A stretch of DNA of 44,265 nucleotides from a bacterium (GTDB lineage: Bacteria; Hydrothermota; UBA3072; JAPDKE01), in contig JAPDKE010000005.1 in assembly GCA_029258725.1 (NCBI GenBank), forward strand, positions 1 through 44,265, given 5' to 3'. A program made the position numbers and the translations under genes. Below are positions 1 to 8,475 of this stretch, one piece after another. Position 1 is the stretch's first letter. Every line of letters starts with the position of its first letter. The notes beneath the pieces were generated by a model. The model did no database searches. It was not told the DNA's origin and worked only from the letters and a program-made list of their open reading frames with translations.

Positions 1-165
1 ACAACAGCAGTGGTTGAAGGGTATCACAGAAAGATAAAACTCCTCCAGAGGATAAGCTATGGAATTAGAAACTGGGACACCTATCACAATAAAATGCTCC
101 TTGGTCTCTGGGGGGACCATAAGTTCAAAGAGAAAATCAAAAGGAAAATAAGGAGGTGCGCATGA
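1..165 (+). pseudogene. 3' end of an ISL3-like transposase (cut by window edge)
   Basis: An open frame enters from the window edge and stops at 163-165, giving 54 residues. The segment VVEGYHRKIKLLQRISYGIRN matches the C-terminal signature of ISL3-family (IS204/IS1001/IS1165) DDE transposases, where the last catalytic Glu lies in an N/V-x-x-E-G motif followed by a basic K-x-(K/Q)-R-x-x-Y-G-x-R-N helix. The end is rich in Lys and Arg, as is usual for this family. Whether the upstream part is intact cannot be seen, so it may be a working insertion sequence or a remnant. I could not identify a terminal inverted repeat downstream. Family assignment rests on this motif alone. Confidence 0.6.
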
Positions 166-467
166 AAATCAAAAACCTCGTTAAAAACAGCCTTTCAAAA
201 ATCTATCAGATATTCTTGACAAAGAGCCCCTGCCGACTTTCCTCAGGATTTTTTCAGAGTTCAGATCCGATAGCAGTATTATATTTGATTACCAGTCTCT
301 CTACAGGGGTTATAAAAATTAAAGGATATGCACCTTATGTTCAGAAAGACCTCTCAAGCCAAAAGATTACCACGAATAAAACTTACCCCAAAAGGTTCTC
401 CTTACTTGGGGGCACGTTTCACCTTCTTCCATTTTACAGAAACATTGACCTTGACAGGCAGAAATGA
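162..467 (+). CDS. Small hypothetical ORF behind the transposase (doubtful)
   Basis: ATG at 162 follows a strong AGGAGG site (151-156) with a 5-nt gap, and the start overlaps the transposase stop. The 101-residue product begins MKIKNLVKNSLSKIYQIF, is basic, and has a mildly hydrophobic stretch around residues 37-50. I recognise no family. It could be an insertion-sequence passenger, a relic of a disrupted gene, or chance. The 166-504 stretch contains nothing else convincing: a TTGACA at 451-456 has no good -10 at a normal distance, and no RNA gene is visible. Confidence 0.25.
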   Translation: MKIKNLVKNSLSKIYQIFLTKSPCRLSSGFFQSSDPIAVLYLITSLSTGVIKIKGYAPYVQKDLSSQKITTNKTYPKRFSLLGGTFHLLPFYRNIDLDRQK

Positions 468-504
468 GTATGGCATGATTTATAAAAACACAGGGAGGTC
501 CTGT

Positions 505-1092
505 ATGTTAATTGTTTATCTACTTTTAATGGGAGCAGAATCTAAAGGAGAGGTATCTATCGCAGGAGGGATGGGCTTTTACACTCCCGACGATTTCGTT
601 TTTACAGCGGTGGGAGGTGATGCAGAAACGAGCCTCAGTCCAGTATTACTCTTGGAATCGGGAAGGGTGTTCAAAAAATACGTTGGACTTGGATTGGGAG
701 CAGGTATTATAAAGACAACCGTAAAAGGAACTATTGGAAAGGTGGAATACCTCACTCTGCCTCTTTATGGATATGCAAAGGCTCAGCTCCCCCTCTCAGG
801 ACTTTTACCCTACCTCAGATTTGACTTTGGTCTCCCCTATTTTTTCACCACATGGTCTCCTGGCATAGGAACTGACCAGAAGGAGCATCTCAACGGTGGG
901 GGATTATGTGCAAGGATTGTAGCAGGAGTCATTCTGGGTAAAGGAGACGTGAAATTACATCTCATTACAGGTTACACCGCATACACCTTCACCCTGGAGG
1001 TTACATATTCAGGGATCATAAATTATACAATCACACAAGATGCAGGTCTTTCAGGATTTGAAATTATGGGAGGTGTAACCTTCACACCTTAA
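505..1092 (+). CDS. Small exported beta-barrel-like protein, function unknown
   Basis: The start is the ATG at 505, five nucleotides behind a GGGAGGT site (493-499). The frame stays open further upstream but lacks a comparable site. The 195-residue product begins MLIVYLLLMGAESKGEVSIA, a short signal-peptide-like segment. The rest is a run of alternating aromatic, aliphatic and glycine-rich strands (for example YVGLGLGAGIIKTT, LPLYGYAKAQLPL, LLPYLRFDFGLPYFF) and ends near a terminal F (FEIMGGVTFTP). This pattern fits a small outer-membrane beta-barrel of the OmpA/OmpW-like size class. I do not recognise a specific family. It is the only clear plus-strand gene in the left 42 kb and is convergent with the exported protein ending at 1134. 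Confidence 0.6.
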   Translation: MLIVYLLLMGAESKGEVSIAGGMGFYTPDDFVFTAVGGDAETSLSPVLLLESGRVFKKYVGLGLGAGIIKTTVKGTIGKVEYLTLPLYGYAKAQLPLSGLLPYLRFDFGLPYFFTTWSPGIGTDQKEHLNGGGLCARIVAGVILGKGDVKLHLITGYTAYTFTLEVTYSGIINYTITQDAGLSGFEIMGGVTFTP

Positions 1093-1100
1093 AACTTAAA

Positions 1101-1123
1101 AGCCCCGGGCATTGCCCGGGGCT
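1101..1123. terminator. Strong GC hairpin terminator between convergent genes
   Basis: Two perfect 10-nt arms, AGCCCCGGGC and GCCCGGGGCT, flank an ATT loop. Read on the minus strand the hairpin is followed by TTTAAGTTTT, a reasonable U-rich tail, so it should end the minus-strand transcript of the gene finishing at 1134. On the plus strand the tail (ATCCTTAGGTTT) is weaker, but the hairpin sits 8 nt after the stop at 1092 and probably serves both genes. Confidence 0.8.
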
Positions 1124-1133
1124 ATCCTTAGGT

Positions 1134-3944
1134 TTACTTCATGAACATTATCTTACGCGTGATAACCTTCTCTCCTGCCTCCATCCTCACATAGTAAATT
1201 CCCGGAGGAACTGTCGGTCTCCATGTCACCATGTAGATTCCCTCCTTCTTTTCACCCTTCATTACAGTCTCAACCTTCCTTCCCATCGCGTTGTATATAC
1301 TCACGTTCAGGCTCATTCTCTCGGGAAGTGAGATGTAGAAGGTTGTTCCATCGTTAAAGATAACGGGCTTAACCATGAATGCGAGAACGGGTTTCTTGAC
1401 CACCGGTGCTCCCTCAAATGTGTATCCGAAGAACTCAAGTATTCTCTGCATCACCACATCCTGACGGGTATAGTATCCCGGAGGACCGTCTATTGCCTCG
1501 AATGGGAACGGGAAGTAAATCACCTTATACGTTGTCTCGTCTCCGTACCTCACTGCACCCGGCAGTCTCACAACTGCACCACCGGTATCCCATCTGTAAA
1601 AGTACATTGTATCCGCACCATTTATGGGATTCACTATATCAGGAGACTCGGTATTACTGGCTCCACCAAAGATTCCTGCAATAAAGATACTGTCAATAAC
1701 ATTTCCACTCTCATCCCTGTAAACGAGTTTGCGCTGTGCAACTGCATTTTCTATGATTGTATCCACCATTCCCACAACCTCTGCATGGAGATACTCGGTC
1801 ATGAATGTATCGTTCCCTATCTCCTCGGCAAGATACTGGGAGGAAAGGAAGAGATTGTATCCCGCGCCTCTGTTAAGGAAGGACTTTAATGAATCTATAT
1901 CCTCGGGCAGGAAGGGGAAGGTATCCGTTCCAGTAAACCATAGGACCGTCTTATACGCAGGATTCCGTATAAGGTATCTTGCGCTTCCCATATCCCAATT
2001 AACATATACCAGACCGAGCGCATCAAGAATTTTTGTGTAGAAGGTATCCAGTTCCGCATCCTCCGATGTATTTACAAGGACTATTTCCTCAGATGGCGTT
2101 CCTATATGGAAAACATAAGGGGTAGGGTGGTCATAAGGATCGTAGGCAAAGTTATCAGAGCCGTCGTATGCCACTATCCAGTAGATAATCCTAGAAGGAT
2201 AATACTGGACCGGTATGGTCCCGAGGTACTCATCCGGGTCCGTCGTGGGGAACATTATGGTGTAGGTGGTTTCCAGTTCGGAGTCTATATACCAGAGCTC
2301 CACCCTTTTGACATACCCGTATCTGTCTTTAACCCTTGTCACAACATCAAATGGACCCACTGCTGAAGTATCCGATACCGTAGCAGTACTCTCAAAATAT
2401 GGAGGGAATGTATCCAAAATCACGCACTTATAAGGACTTGCAGCTCCGGAGGAAGGATCAAACCCCAGGTTTCCATTTGTGTCTTCTGCTGCCAGGTAGT
2501 ACTTCAGCGTGAGAGGCAGAATCATTGTGGAATCCACAAAAGAGGGTATGGTGTAATAGTAAGTATCTGCCACAACCGAATCGTGAGAAACCCCGGTGTA
2601 TCCTGCACCATAGTCATAGTAGAGGGTATCCCATCCAATTCCGAATATATCCGTGATAACAGATTTTACAACATACGGTCCAAATGAAGGTGTGGAGTCC
2701 GGAAGAGTAAAAGTTACAAACACAGGAGGATCTATATCCCTTCCCTTTACAATGTATGCATAGCCAGGATTTGACCATGTTCCCACACCCACATCACCTA
2801 TTCCATCCTCGTTTATATCCCCAAGATAAGCAATAGCGTGTCCAGCATGATCCCCTGAATTTGGCGATGTAAACTCAAGGTCTGCATATCTATCCAGGTT
2901 ATCATGGGTGAGATATGCATAAACAGCATCTCCAGAAGGATAACTTATCACAAGTTCTGGAACACCATTACCAGTAACATCCCCTATCTCCACATCATAT
3001 CCAAAATCTCCACTTCCGCTGAAGGTATAATCACAGTCTGTATTAAACGGGTCGCCTCCGTAATAAACATAAACATTTCCAAACTGATCCGCGACCACCA
3101 GGTCATTGACACCATCTCCGTCAACCTCGCCTATGCATATCTCTCTTCCAAAAACCGCCCCGTCCGTTGTTCCGTACATAACCACATCCGCTACACTATC
3201 AATAAGAGCCCCTCCATAGTATATTTTAACCAGACCGGGATACGACACGGTGTTTCCATACCCACCAGCCACGATATCACATGCACCGTCACCGTTCACA
3301 TCTCCAAGGTCCAGTCCAAGTCCAATAGCCTCTCCTGCACTATCCGGATATATAACCATTGTATCACCCCAGAAAATTGTTCCACTGACCACGCTATCCA
3401 CAAAGAACACGTATATCCTTCCATCCAGTGCAAAAGACGGTGCAGCTGGTGCAGTAATAACCAGGTCTGCATACCCATTTCCATCCACATCCCCTGCTCC
3501 AAACCTCCATCCAAATACATCCGCAACATTCTCACCGGTAAAAATCACATCCGGGAGCGTATCCATATCTGCACCACCAAAGTAGATATAAACCCTTCCG
3601 GTGTAGCTCGCGTATGCCCTGGACCACACTCCAAAGTCCTCATACCCATCCTGGTTTAGATCCCCAAGTCCCTTGAGGCAATATCCAAAAGAATCCGTGG
3701 AAGTTTCTCCTTCAAATATCTTGTCCGGGAGTGTATCCATTGTGGCTCCACCATAGAAGAGATACGCCAGGTTCTCACCCGGTGATCCCACAATCAGGTC
3801 CGGTATTCCATCCCCGTTCACATCCGCTTCTCCAACTGCTTCACCAAAAAGTTCGCTTCCTTCAAAAGCCTTGAATACCTCCCACGGAGTCTGGGCAAAA
3901 ATCGGCAAAAAAAACAGGAGAAGGAACAGCACTGACTTCCTCAT
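1134..3944 (-). CDS. Giant exported FG-GAP beta-propeller protein with C-terminal sorting domain
   Basis: 936 residues. Residues 1-18 are a signal peptide (MRKSVLFLLLFFLPIFA). Residues about 35-390 hold seven FG-GAP/integrin-alpha-like repeats with calcium-loop motifs such as DVNGDGIPDL, DLNQDGYEDF and DVDGNGYADL, the right number for a closed seven-bladed propeller. Residues about 410-625 look like Ig-type strands. Residues about 630-830 form a flavodoxin/GATase-like alpha/beta segment (EEIVLVNTSEDAELDTFY onward), also seen in three other exported proteins here. The last 80 residues (YNAMGRKVET ... GIYYVRM ... KIMFMK) resemble the T9SS/FlgD-like C-terminal sorting domain. The start has AGGAGG 4 nt upstream and follows the 3956-6574 gene by 11 nt, so they are co-transcribed. 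Likely cell-surface; substrate unknown. Confidence 0.85.
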   Translation of the reverse strand: MRKSVLFLLLFFLPIFAQTPWEVFKAFEGSELFGEAVGEADVNGDGIPDLIVGSPGENLAYLFYGGATMDTLPDKIFEGETSTDSFGYCLKGLGDLNQDGYEDFGVWSRAYASYTGRVYIYFGGADMDTLPDVIFTGENVADVFGWRFGAGDVDGNGYADLVITAPAAPSFALDGRIYVFFVDSVVSGTIFWGDTMVIYPDSAGEAIGLGLDLGDVNGDGACDIVAGGYGNTVSYPGLVKIYYGGALIDSVADVVMYGTTDGAVFGREICIGEVDGDGVNDLVVADQFGNVYVYYGGDPFNTDCDYTFSGSGDFGYDVEIGDVTGNGVPELVISYPSGDAVYAYLTHDNLDRYADLEFTSPNSGDHAGHAIAYLGDINEDGIGDVGVGTWSNPGYAYIVKGRDIDPPVFVTFTLPDSTPSFGPYVVKSVITDIFGIGWDTLYYDYGAGYTGVSHDSVVADTYYYTIPSFVDSTMILPLTLKYYLAAEDTNGNLGFDPSSGAASPYKCVILDTFPPYFESTATVSDTSAVGPFDVVTRVKDRYGYVKRVELWYIDSELETTYTIMFPTTDPDEYLGTIPVQYYPSRIIYWIVAYDGSDNFAYDPYDHPTPYVFHIGTPSEEIVLVNTSEDAELDTFYTKILDALGLVYVNWDMGSARYLIRNPAYKTVLWFTGTDTFPFLPEDIDSLKSFLNRGAGYNLFLSSQYLAEEIGNDTFMTEYLHAEVVGMVDTIIENAVAQRKLVYRDESGNVIDSIFIAGIFGGASNTESPDIVNPINGADTMYFYRWDTGGAVVRLPGAVRYGDETTYKVIYFPFPFEAIDGPPGYYTRQDVVMQRILEFFGYTFEGAPVVKKPVLAFMVKPVIFNDGTTFYISLPERMSLNVSIYNAMGRKVETVMKGEKKEGIYMVTWRPTVPPGIYYVRMEAGEKVITRKIMFMK

Positions 3945-3955
3945 GATAGCCTCCT

Positions 3956-6574
3956 TTATTTTACCATAACAAGTTTATACACATGAGTGGATGCACCCTC
4001 TATCCTCAGGAAGTAAACCCCGGATGCAGCTCTCTCGCCATTATCTGTTTCTCCATTCCATACAAATTTATGGATACCCTTATCAAGCATACCCCTGAAC
4101 AGTGTTTTTACCTTTCTTCCCATCACATTGTATATTTCTATTTTCGCCTCCTTTCCTTCACCCGGTACGATAAGATTTACAGTACCATGGAAGGGGTTGG
4201 GGAATACCTTTACAGCATCCTTCTCAACCACTCCAGAAGGAACCCCAAACCTATGAACTCCTGCAACCGGCTCTGCATAGTAACTCTCCTCTCCAGAAAA
4301 TCCCACCGCGGTAACTGTCCAGAAGTAAAGAGTATCCGGAGGAACATCAGTATCTATGAAGGTATTATAACCTGCAGGAACCTCACCAATAAAGGTATAA
4401 GGACCGAGCTTACTCCTCCCACGATATACACGATATGCTACTAAGTTCCTGGGGAAGTTGGGATCCCACGAAACCACCATACCAATTGCACTGTCGTTGA
4501 CTGCTACATTTCTGGGAGCAGGTATACCTGGATTAATGAACCCAAGCACCCTCGATACAACCGTATCTCTCAGTGCCTGATCAGATACCAGAGTATCGAG
4601 AGAGGTCATTGCCTCAAGCAGGAAGGATGTCACAACAAGAGTGTAATCTCCACGATATGCTATACCGATGGGGTCTGTTCCTCTCTTCCAGAATACGGCA
4701 CATGCCTCAGAATCAGGATATATAAGGTCTGTATTATCCCATCCGAAGTTATTTCCATTAAGAGGCGAGAAGTACAGTCTTGCTTTTAAACCATAAACAA
4801 ATGGGGCTCCATCTCCAACCACCGTATCACACCTTGCATCCTTCACATAGGAATCAACATGGAGATATGCAAGGAAGAGAGAATCAAGAAGCGGGTTTGC
4901 AGGGTCAAATATGTTCTGTCCTGCAAGCCAGAGTTTTCCACCATGCCTGAGATACCCGAGTATCGCTTCTATCTCTGCCGTATCAAGGGGTGCATATCCA
5001 CTATAAAGCCTGTTGGGATAATCAGAACCTACCGTCCAGATAACCGCACCATGTCTCATCAGGTAGAGAGAGTCAGGAATTCCCTGAATACTGGTATGTA
5101 TCACATTGTATCTGTATCCGGAGGCTGCAAGTGCAGCATCCCAGTACTTATCCCAGTCAACACCATTCACATCGTACGCCTCTGCATCGTCATCAACAAG
5201 GAGTATCTCCTCAGGAGGAGGGAAGCCTCTTGGATACTTTCCAAGCACCGTCACATTGTCTATGTACATCGGTCCCGCAAGGAGTTCATCAGGGTCAGGC
5301 ATAACCATTATTCCAATCCTTATCTTTTTGCCTATGAATTCGCTCGGTATCTCAAATCCAACTCTCACCCATCCTGGAGTGCTCCCTACATATACATACC
5401 CCGTGGTAAAAATCCATGTCTTTCCATCATCCTCAGAAACCCAGATAGAGTAACAATCGAAGTCACCACAGTCTCCCTCGTTTATATCCCAGAAATCATA
5501 CTTTGCATCAAAGTAAAGAGAACAGGGGCGTGTTGTAAGAAGTCCTGAAAGATCTATAACAGGTGACCCAGCGAGATTCAGCAATCCACATGGAATGTAT
5601 GTTTCTGTGGAGTCAGAGCATACAAGGGAATGAGTGGGTGAGGAACAGTCATTCTCAGTAAGATGCCAGTAGTTCCCCTTCGGAACCTTGCACTGATATG
5701 TCCATCCATCATCCCCATCCTCAAAGTCCTCGTAGAATAACACAGTGGTACCAGTAGAAGAAATATCCACTATCCGAAGTGTATCTATCCACCATCCACC
5801 ATAAGGACCTCCATCAGCATCGGACTCAGCCGGGTCGGAGAGGAACGAAAATCTTATCATAACAACATTCCCTATATAAGGTGTGAGGTCAAATCCATAC
5901 TCCTTCCAGTCTCCATTTGTTCCACCCCATCCAGGAACATCAATTCCACAGTTTTTCCAGCATTCATCCCATGGTGCATTGTAAAACCATGCATAGGACT
6001 TGGTAAAAACATACCCGGTCCCCGGCCATCTCAGGGTATCAGGATAGAGAATCTCCCATGTATTTCCTGAATCGGTGGAAATCCAGAGGTTGAGACAGTC
6101 CCATCCATTGAAGGGCCCCCATGTTCCCGGCGCCTCTATATTGTAGTACTGCCAGTAAACAAGAAGCACCGTATCCCCTGCGGGAATGGATGTAAGGTCT
6201 ATGTAGGGGGTCATTGCATGCTGAACCCAGCCATTGGAGTATCCGTAAGGATTATTCCACCAGTCAGGTGCATATCTTCCACACCAGAGGCAGGAATCGC
6301 CCTGAAAAACTTTCATCGTATCAACATGCCAGTAAACTGTATCATGTCCTTCAAAGGCTATGTAATGACCATCCTTCGGAAAAAATACCTCCGCATCCTG
6401 AGCAGTAAAGTCATGAAAGGTCCACTCGAGACTCTCCCCTTCAAAATCCTCAAAGTACACCGTATCAAGGAAGGCACCTCCCTTGGGTAAGAATGCATCT
6501 TCTGTTCCTTTTTCCAAAACCTGAACGTTGCCTGGCTGGATGCTTACCGCCAGAAGCACCATCAACCCTATCAT
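3956..6574 (-). CDS. Giant exported protein: jelly-roll modules, GATase-like domain, Fn3, sorting domain
   Basis: 872 residues. The N-terminus MIGLMVLLAVSIQPGNVQ is a short signal peptide. Two jelly-roll/MAM-like modules follow (about 40-270 starting YFEDFEGESLEW, and about 275-440 starting LFYEDFEDGDDGW), of the type common in immune-inhibitor-A-like secreted proteins. Residues about 455-690 (EEILLVDDDAEAYD ... RHGGKLWLAGQNIF) form the GATase/flavodoxin-like segment shared with neighbouring exported proteins. Residues about 695-775 are a fibronectin type III domain (PRNVAVNDSAIGMVVSWD ... LYFWTVTAV). The last 85 residues are a T9SS-type sorting domain (VFPNPFHGTVNL, YNVMGRKVKTL, ASGVYFLRI). 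First gene of a two-gene unit behind the promoter at 6601-6629, with an AGGAGGTG ribosome site. No catalytic motif is evident. Confidence 0.8.
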   Translation of the reverse strand: MIGLMVLLAVSIQPGNVQVLEKGTEDAFLPKGGAFLDTVYFEDFEGESLEWTFHDFTAQDAEVFFPKDGHYIAFEGHDTVYWHVDTMKVFQGDSCLWCGRYAPDWWNNPYGYSNGWVQHAMTPYIDLTSIPAGDTVLLVYWQYYNIEAPGTWGPFNGWDCLNLWISTDSGNTWEILYPDTLRWPGTGYVFTKSYAWFYNAPWDECWKNCGIDVPGWGGTNGDWKEYGFDLTPYIGNVVMIRFSFLSDPAESDADGGPYGGWWIDTLRIVDISSTGTTVLFYEDFEDGDDGWTYQCKVPKGNYWHLTENDCSSPTHSLVCSDSTETYIPCGLLNLAGSPVIDLSGLLTTRPCSLYFDAKYDFWDINEGDCGDFDCYSIWVSEDDGKTWIFTTGYVYVGSTPGWVRVGFEIPSEFIGKKIRIGIMVMPDPDELLAGPMYIDNVTVLGKYPRGFPPPEEILLVDDDAEAYDVNGVDWDKYWDAALAASGYRYNVIHTSIQGIPDSLYLMRHGAVIWTVGSDYPNRLYSGYAPLDTAEIEAILGYLRHGGKLWLAGQNIFDPANPLLDSLFLAYLHVDSYVKDARCDTVVGDGAPFVYGLKARLYFSPLNGNNFGWDNTDLIYPDSEACAVFWKRGTDPIGIAYRGDYTLVVTSFLLEAMTSLDTLVSDQALRDTVVSRVLGFINPGIPAPRNVAVNDSAIGMVVSWDPNFPRNLVAYRVYRGRSKLGPYTFIGEVPAGYNTFIDTDVPPDTLYFWTVTAVGFSGEESYYAEPVAGVHRFGVPSGVVEKDAVKVFPNPFHGTVNLIVPGEGKEAKIEIYNVMGRKVKTLFRGMLDKGIHKFVWNGETDNGERAASGVYFLRIEGASTHVYKLVMVK

Positions 6575-6600
6575 ATCACACCTCCTTTTTGTTTAAAAAG

Positions 6601-6629
6601 ATTTTAAACCACAAAAATCTGAATGTCAA
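6601..6629 (-). promoter_or_regulatory. Sigma70-like promoter for the 6574-1134 exported-protein pair
   Basis: On the minus strand TTGACA (6629-6624) and TAAAAT (6606-6601) are separated by exactly 17 nt, a near-consensus promoter. The predicted transcript starts about 20 nt before the ATG at 6574, with AGGAGGTG in between. The promoter lies in the 71-nt gap after hdrB, and no hairpin terminator is visible between hdrB and it. Confidence 0.75.
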
Positions 6630-6645
6630 GAGAAAAAGAACCCCC

Positions 6646-7503
6646 TCAAACCTTTGCAAGTAAATCCTTCGGTTTTACCCTGTTAAGATTGAACCCGAGC
6701 TCCTCAGGAGGTATTCCAAGTGCAAGTCCAAGAAGCTGGGTGTAGTAAAGAACAGGAATTCCATACTTTGTATCAAACGTCTTTTCTATCTTACGCTGAT
6801 TCCCCTCGTACATCACCGTGCAGAAGGGACATATTGAAATAAGGGCATCAACCCCTTCCTTCTTCAGTGCATCAAGTTTCACCTTTGACATCGCAAGGGC
6901 TATGCCTTCCTCTATTCCCAGTATTCCTCCACCACAGCAATGGAGTTTCCTATCATACCATACACTTTCAGCACCTGTTGCCTCAATGAGCGCATCAAGG
7001 GAAACAGGATTTTCAGGATCATCAAATCCATACACCTCCGAAGGCTTTATATAATGACACCCATAGTGTGCACCAACCCTTATACCGCTGAGGGGCTTTG
7101 TAATCTGTTCTTTCAGTGCCTGAGGTCCTACCTTTTCCCAGAGAATCCTCACAAAGTGATAAACCTCTATGGTTCCATTGTAAGGGATATCCAGTTCCTG
7201 GTTTATTATGTTTCTGAGTTCCTCATCCTCCTTCAATGCCTCGTTTGCCTCAGCAAGAACGGAAGCACATGCACTGCAGAGCGTTACCAGGTCAAGCCCT
7301 TCCTTTTCAGCAAGTGCAAGATTCTTTGCAGAAAGGACGAGGGCTGTTTTTATATCAACGCTTTTAACAGGAAAACCACAGCATGAAAAATCAGAAATAT
7401 CAACCAGTTCTATTCCAAGCCTGTCGGCAACCTTTCTTGCAGAGAGTTCGTAGTTCATTCCCCTTACGGGGACAGTACATCCCAGAAAAAGTGCGTACCT
7501 CAT
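6646..7503 (-). CDS. hdrB: Heterodisulfide reductase-like subunit B (HdrB)
   Basis: 285 residues, the usual HdrB length. Two complete cysteine-rich CCG domains are present: C9, C41-C42 (SCCGFP), C76, C79; and C149, C189-C190 (HCCGGG), C225, C228. These are the ligands of the two non-cubane [4Fe-4S] clusters that, in methanogen HdrB, bind and cleave a disulfide. All ligands being present argues for a working catalytic subunit. In methanogens the substrate is CoM-S-S-CoB. A bacterium should lack those cofactors, so the substrate here is unknown. Last gene of the 11-gene operon; its ATG overlaps the hdrC stop by 4 nt, consistent with translational coupling to HdrC. Confidence 0.9.
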   Translation of the reverse strand: MRYALFLGCTVPVRGMNYELSARKVADRLGIELVDISDFSCCGFPVKSVDIKTALVLSAKNLALAEKEGLDLVTLCSACASVLAEANEALKEDEELRNIINQELDIPYNGTIEVYHFVRILWEKVGPQALKEQITKPLSGIRVGAHYGCHYIKPSEVYGFDDPENPVSLDALIEATGAESVWYDRKLHCCGGGILGIEEGIALAMSKVKLDALKKEGVDALISICPFCTVMYEGNQRKIEKTFDTKYGIPVLYYTQLLGLALGIPPEELGFNLNRVKPKDLLAKV

Positions 7504-8000
7504 TTCTCCTCCTTTATGTGCTCAAGAATTCCTGTCCGCTCAAATATCCTGGTCATCTCCTCGGGATTCCTCTTTATCTCCGGAAGTCCAAGTTTTGCTC
7601 TCTTTTTGTTGTCAAAGTCGGCTATTTCATAAAGACCACCATGGGTTTTAAGTGCATCAACCTGCGCAACAAAGGAGGGATGAATGTATCCATATTTCAC
7701 TGCAAGGTTTTTGAGCGCGGTCATGAGATCCGTTATCTTCACATCCTGGGGGCACCTTTCATGACAGGTATAACACGCAGAACAGAGCCAGATAAAATCA
7801 CTTTTTAATACCTCTTCCTTCATTCCAAGCAAAACCATGTGGATTATTTTTCTGGGATTGTATCGCTCATCTATCTCCCTCACCGGACACCCGGCAGTGC
7901 ATGTTCCACAGGCAAAGCACCTGGTTATGTTCTCCCCGCCGGGCTGTTCCATCACCTCAAATTTGAACTTTGGATCAAGTTTCTTCACATTTACAGGCAT
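7500..8000 (-). CDS. hdrC: Heterodisulfide reductase-like subunit C (HdrC)
   Basis: 166 residues with two [4Fe-4S] motifs: C28, C31, C34, C38 (CFACGTCTAGCP) and C73, C76, C79, C83 (CSACYTCHERCP). HdrC relays electrons from HdrA to the HdrB active site. The ATG at 8000 has GGGAGGT 4 nt upstream, and the coding sequence starts 26 nt inside the end of the protease gene. The approximately 80-residue tail after the clusters (KYGYIHPSFVAQVDALKTHGG) is typical of the family. It belongs to the soluble HdrABC type: no cytochrome b (HdrE) gene is nearby. Confidence 0.9.
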   Translation of the reverse strand: MPVNVKKLDPKFKFEVMEQPGGENITRCFACGTCTAGCPVREIDERYNPRKIIHMVLLGMKEEVLKSDFIWLCSACYTCHERCPQDVKITDLMTALKNLAVKYGYIHPSFVAQVDALKTHGGLYEIADFDNKKRAKLGLPEIKRNPEEMTRIFERTGILEHIKEEK

Positions 8001-8475
8001 AGAGACCTCCCATATCCTTTATTATTTCATCAACGATCTGTGGCAGCCTTTCCTCAAGTTCCCGGGAGAGGCTTTCCCTCCATCTTATATCATTCACCTC
8101 TATCCCGTATATCCTTATCACCTCAGGCATTTTATACCCGAGTTTCTTCCCGAGCTCTATCGCTCCCCGGAGGCTTATGGTGTGGGGAGAGGTAAGATGT
8201 ATCGTCCCCTCCAGGTCATCGGGGGAGAGAACGTGGATTCTGCCCGGATTTTCTCCTGCCATTGCATCCACAATAACAACCACATCATAACCCGAGAGGA
8301 CATCCAGTATCTTCAACCCGCCAACACTTCCGGTCTCAAAAACAACCCCCTCCCCCTTCCATCTTTTCTTCATCTCCTCAACCACCCTTATCCCCACACC
8401 ATCATCCCCCAGGATGGGATTTCCAAGTCCAAAAACAAGAACCCTATCTTGAAATGACCTCAAGCAGTTCTCCAT
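7975..8475 (-). CDS. [NiFe]-hydrogenase maturation protease (HycI/HyaD/FrcD family)
   Basis: 166 residues from the ATG at 8475. A longer frame to 8493 exists, and neither start has a clear ribosome site, so the start is uncertain; it lies inside the end of mvhA. Family motifs are present: VFGLGNPILGDDGVG (acidic residue of the GDDG motif), VIVDAM and SPHTIS, which correspond to the three Ni-sensing ligands (acidic, Asp, His) known for HybD. The enzyme removes the C-terminal peptide of the hydrogenase large subunit after nickel insertion. The adjacent mvhA product has a 25-residue extension after its DPCxxCxxH motif, which is the expected substrate. Confidence 0.88.
   Translation of the reverse strand: MENCLRSFQDRVLVFGLGNPILGDDGVGIRVVEEMKKRWKGEGVVFETGSVGGLKILDVLSGYDVVVIVDAMAGENPGRIHVLSPDDLEGTIHLTSPHTISLRGAIELGKKLGYKMPEVIRIYGIEVNDIRWRESLSRELEERLPQIVDEIIKDMGGLYACKCEET

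Noticed and set aside
2904-3659. A 251-codon open frame on the plus strand, opposite the exported propeller protein
   Set aside because: It is the antisense of FG-GAP repeats, which leave long open frames because of their repetitive codons. It has no ribosome site or recognisable sequence.
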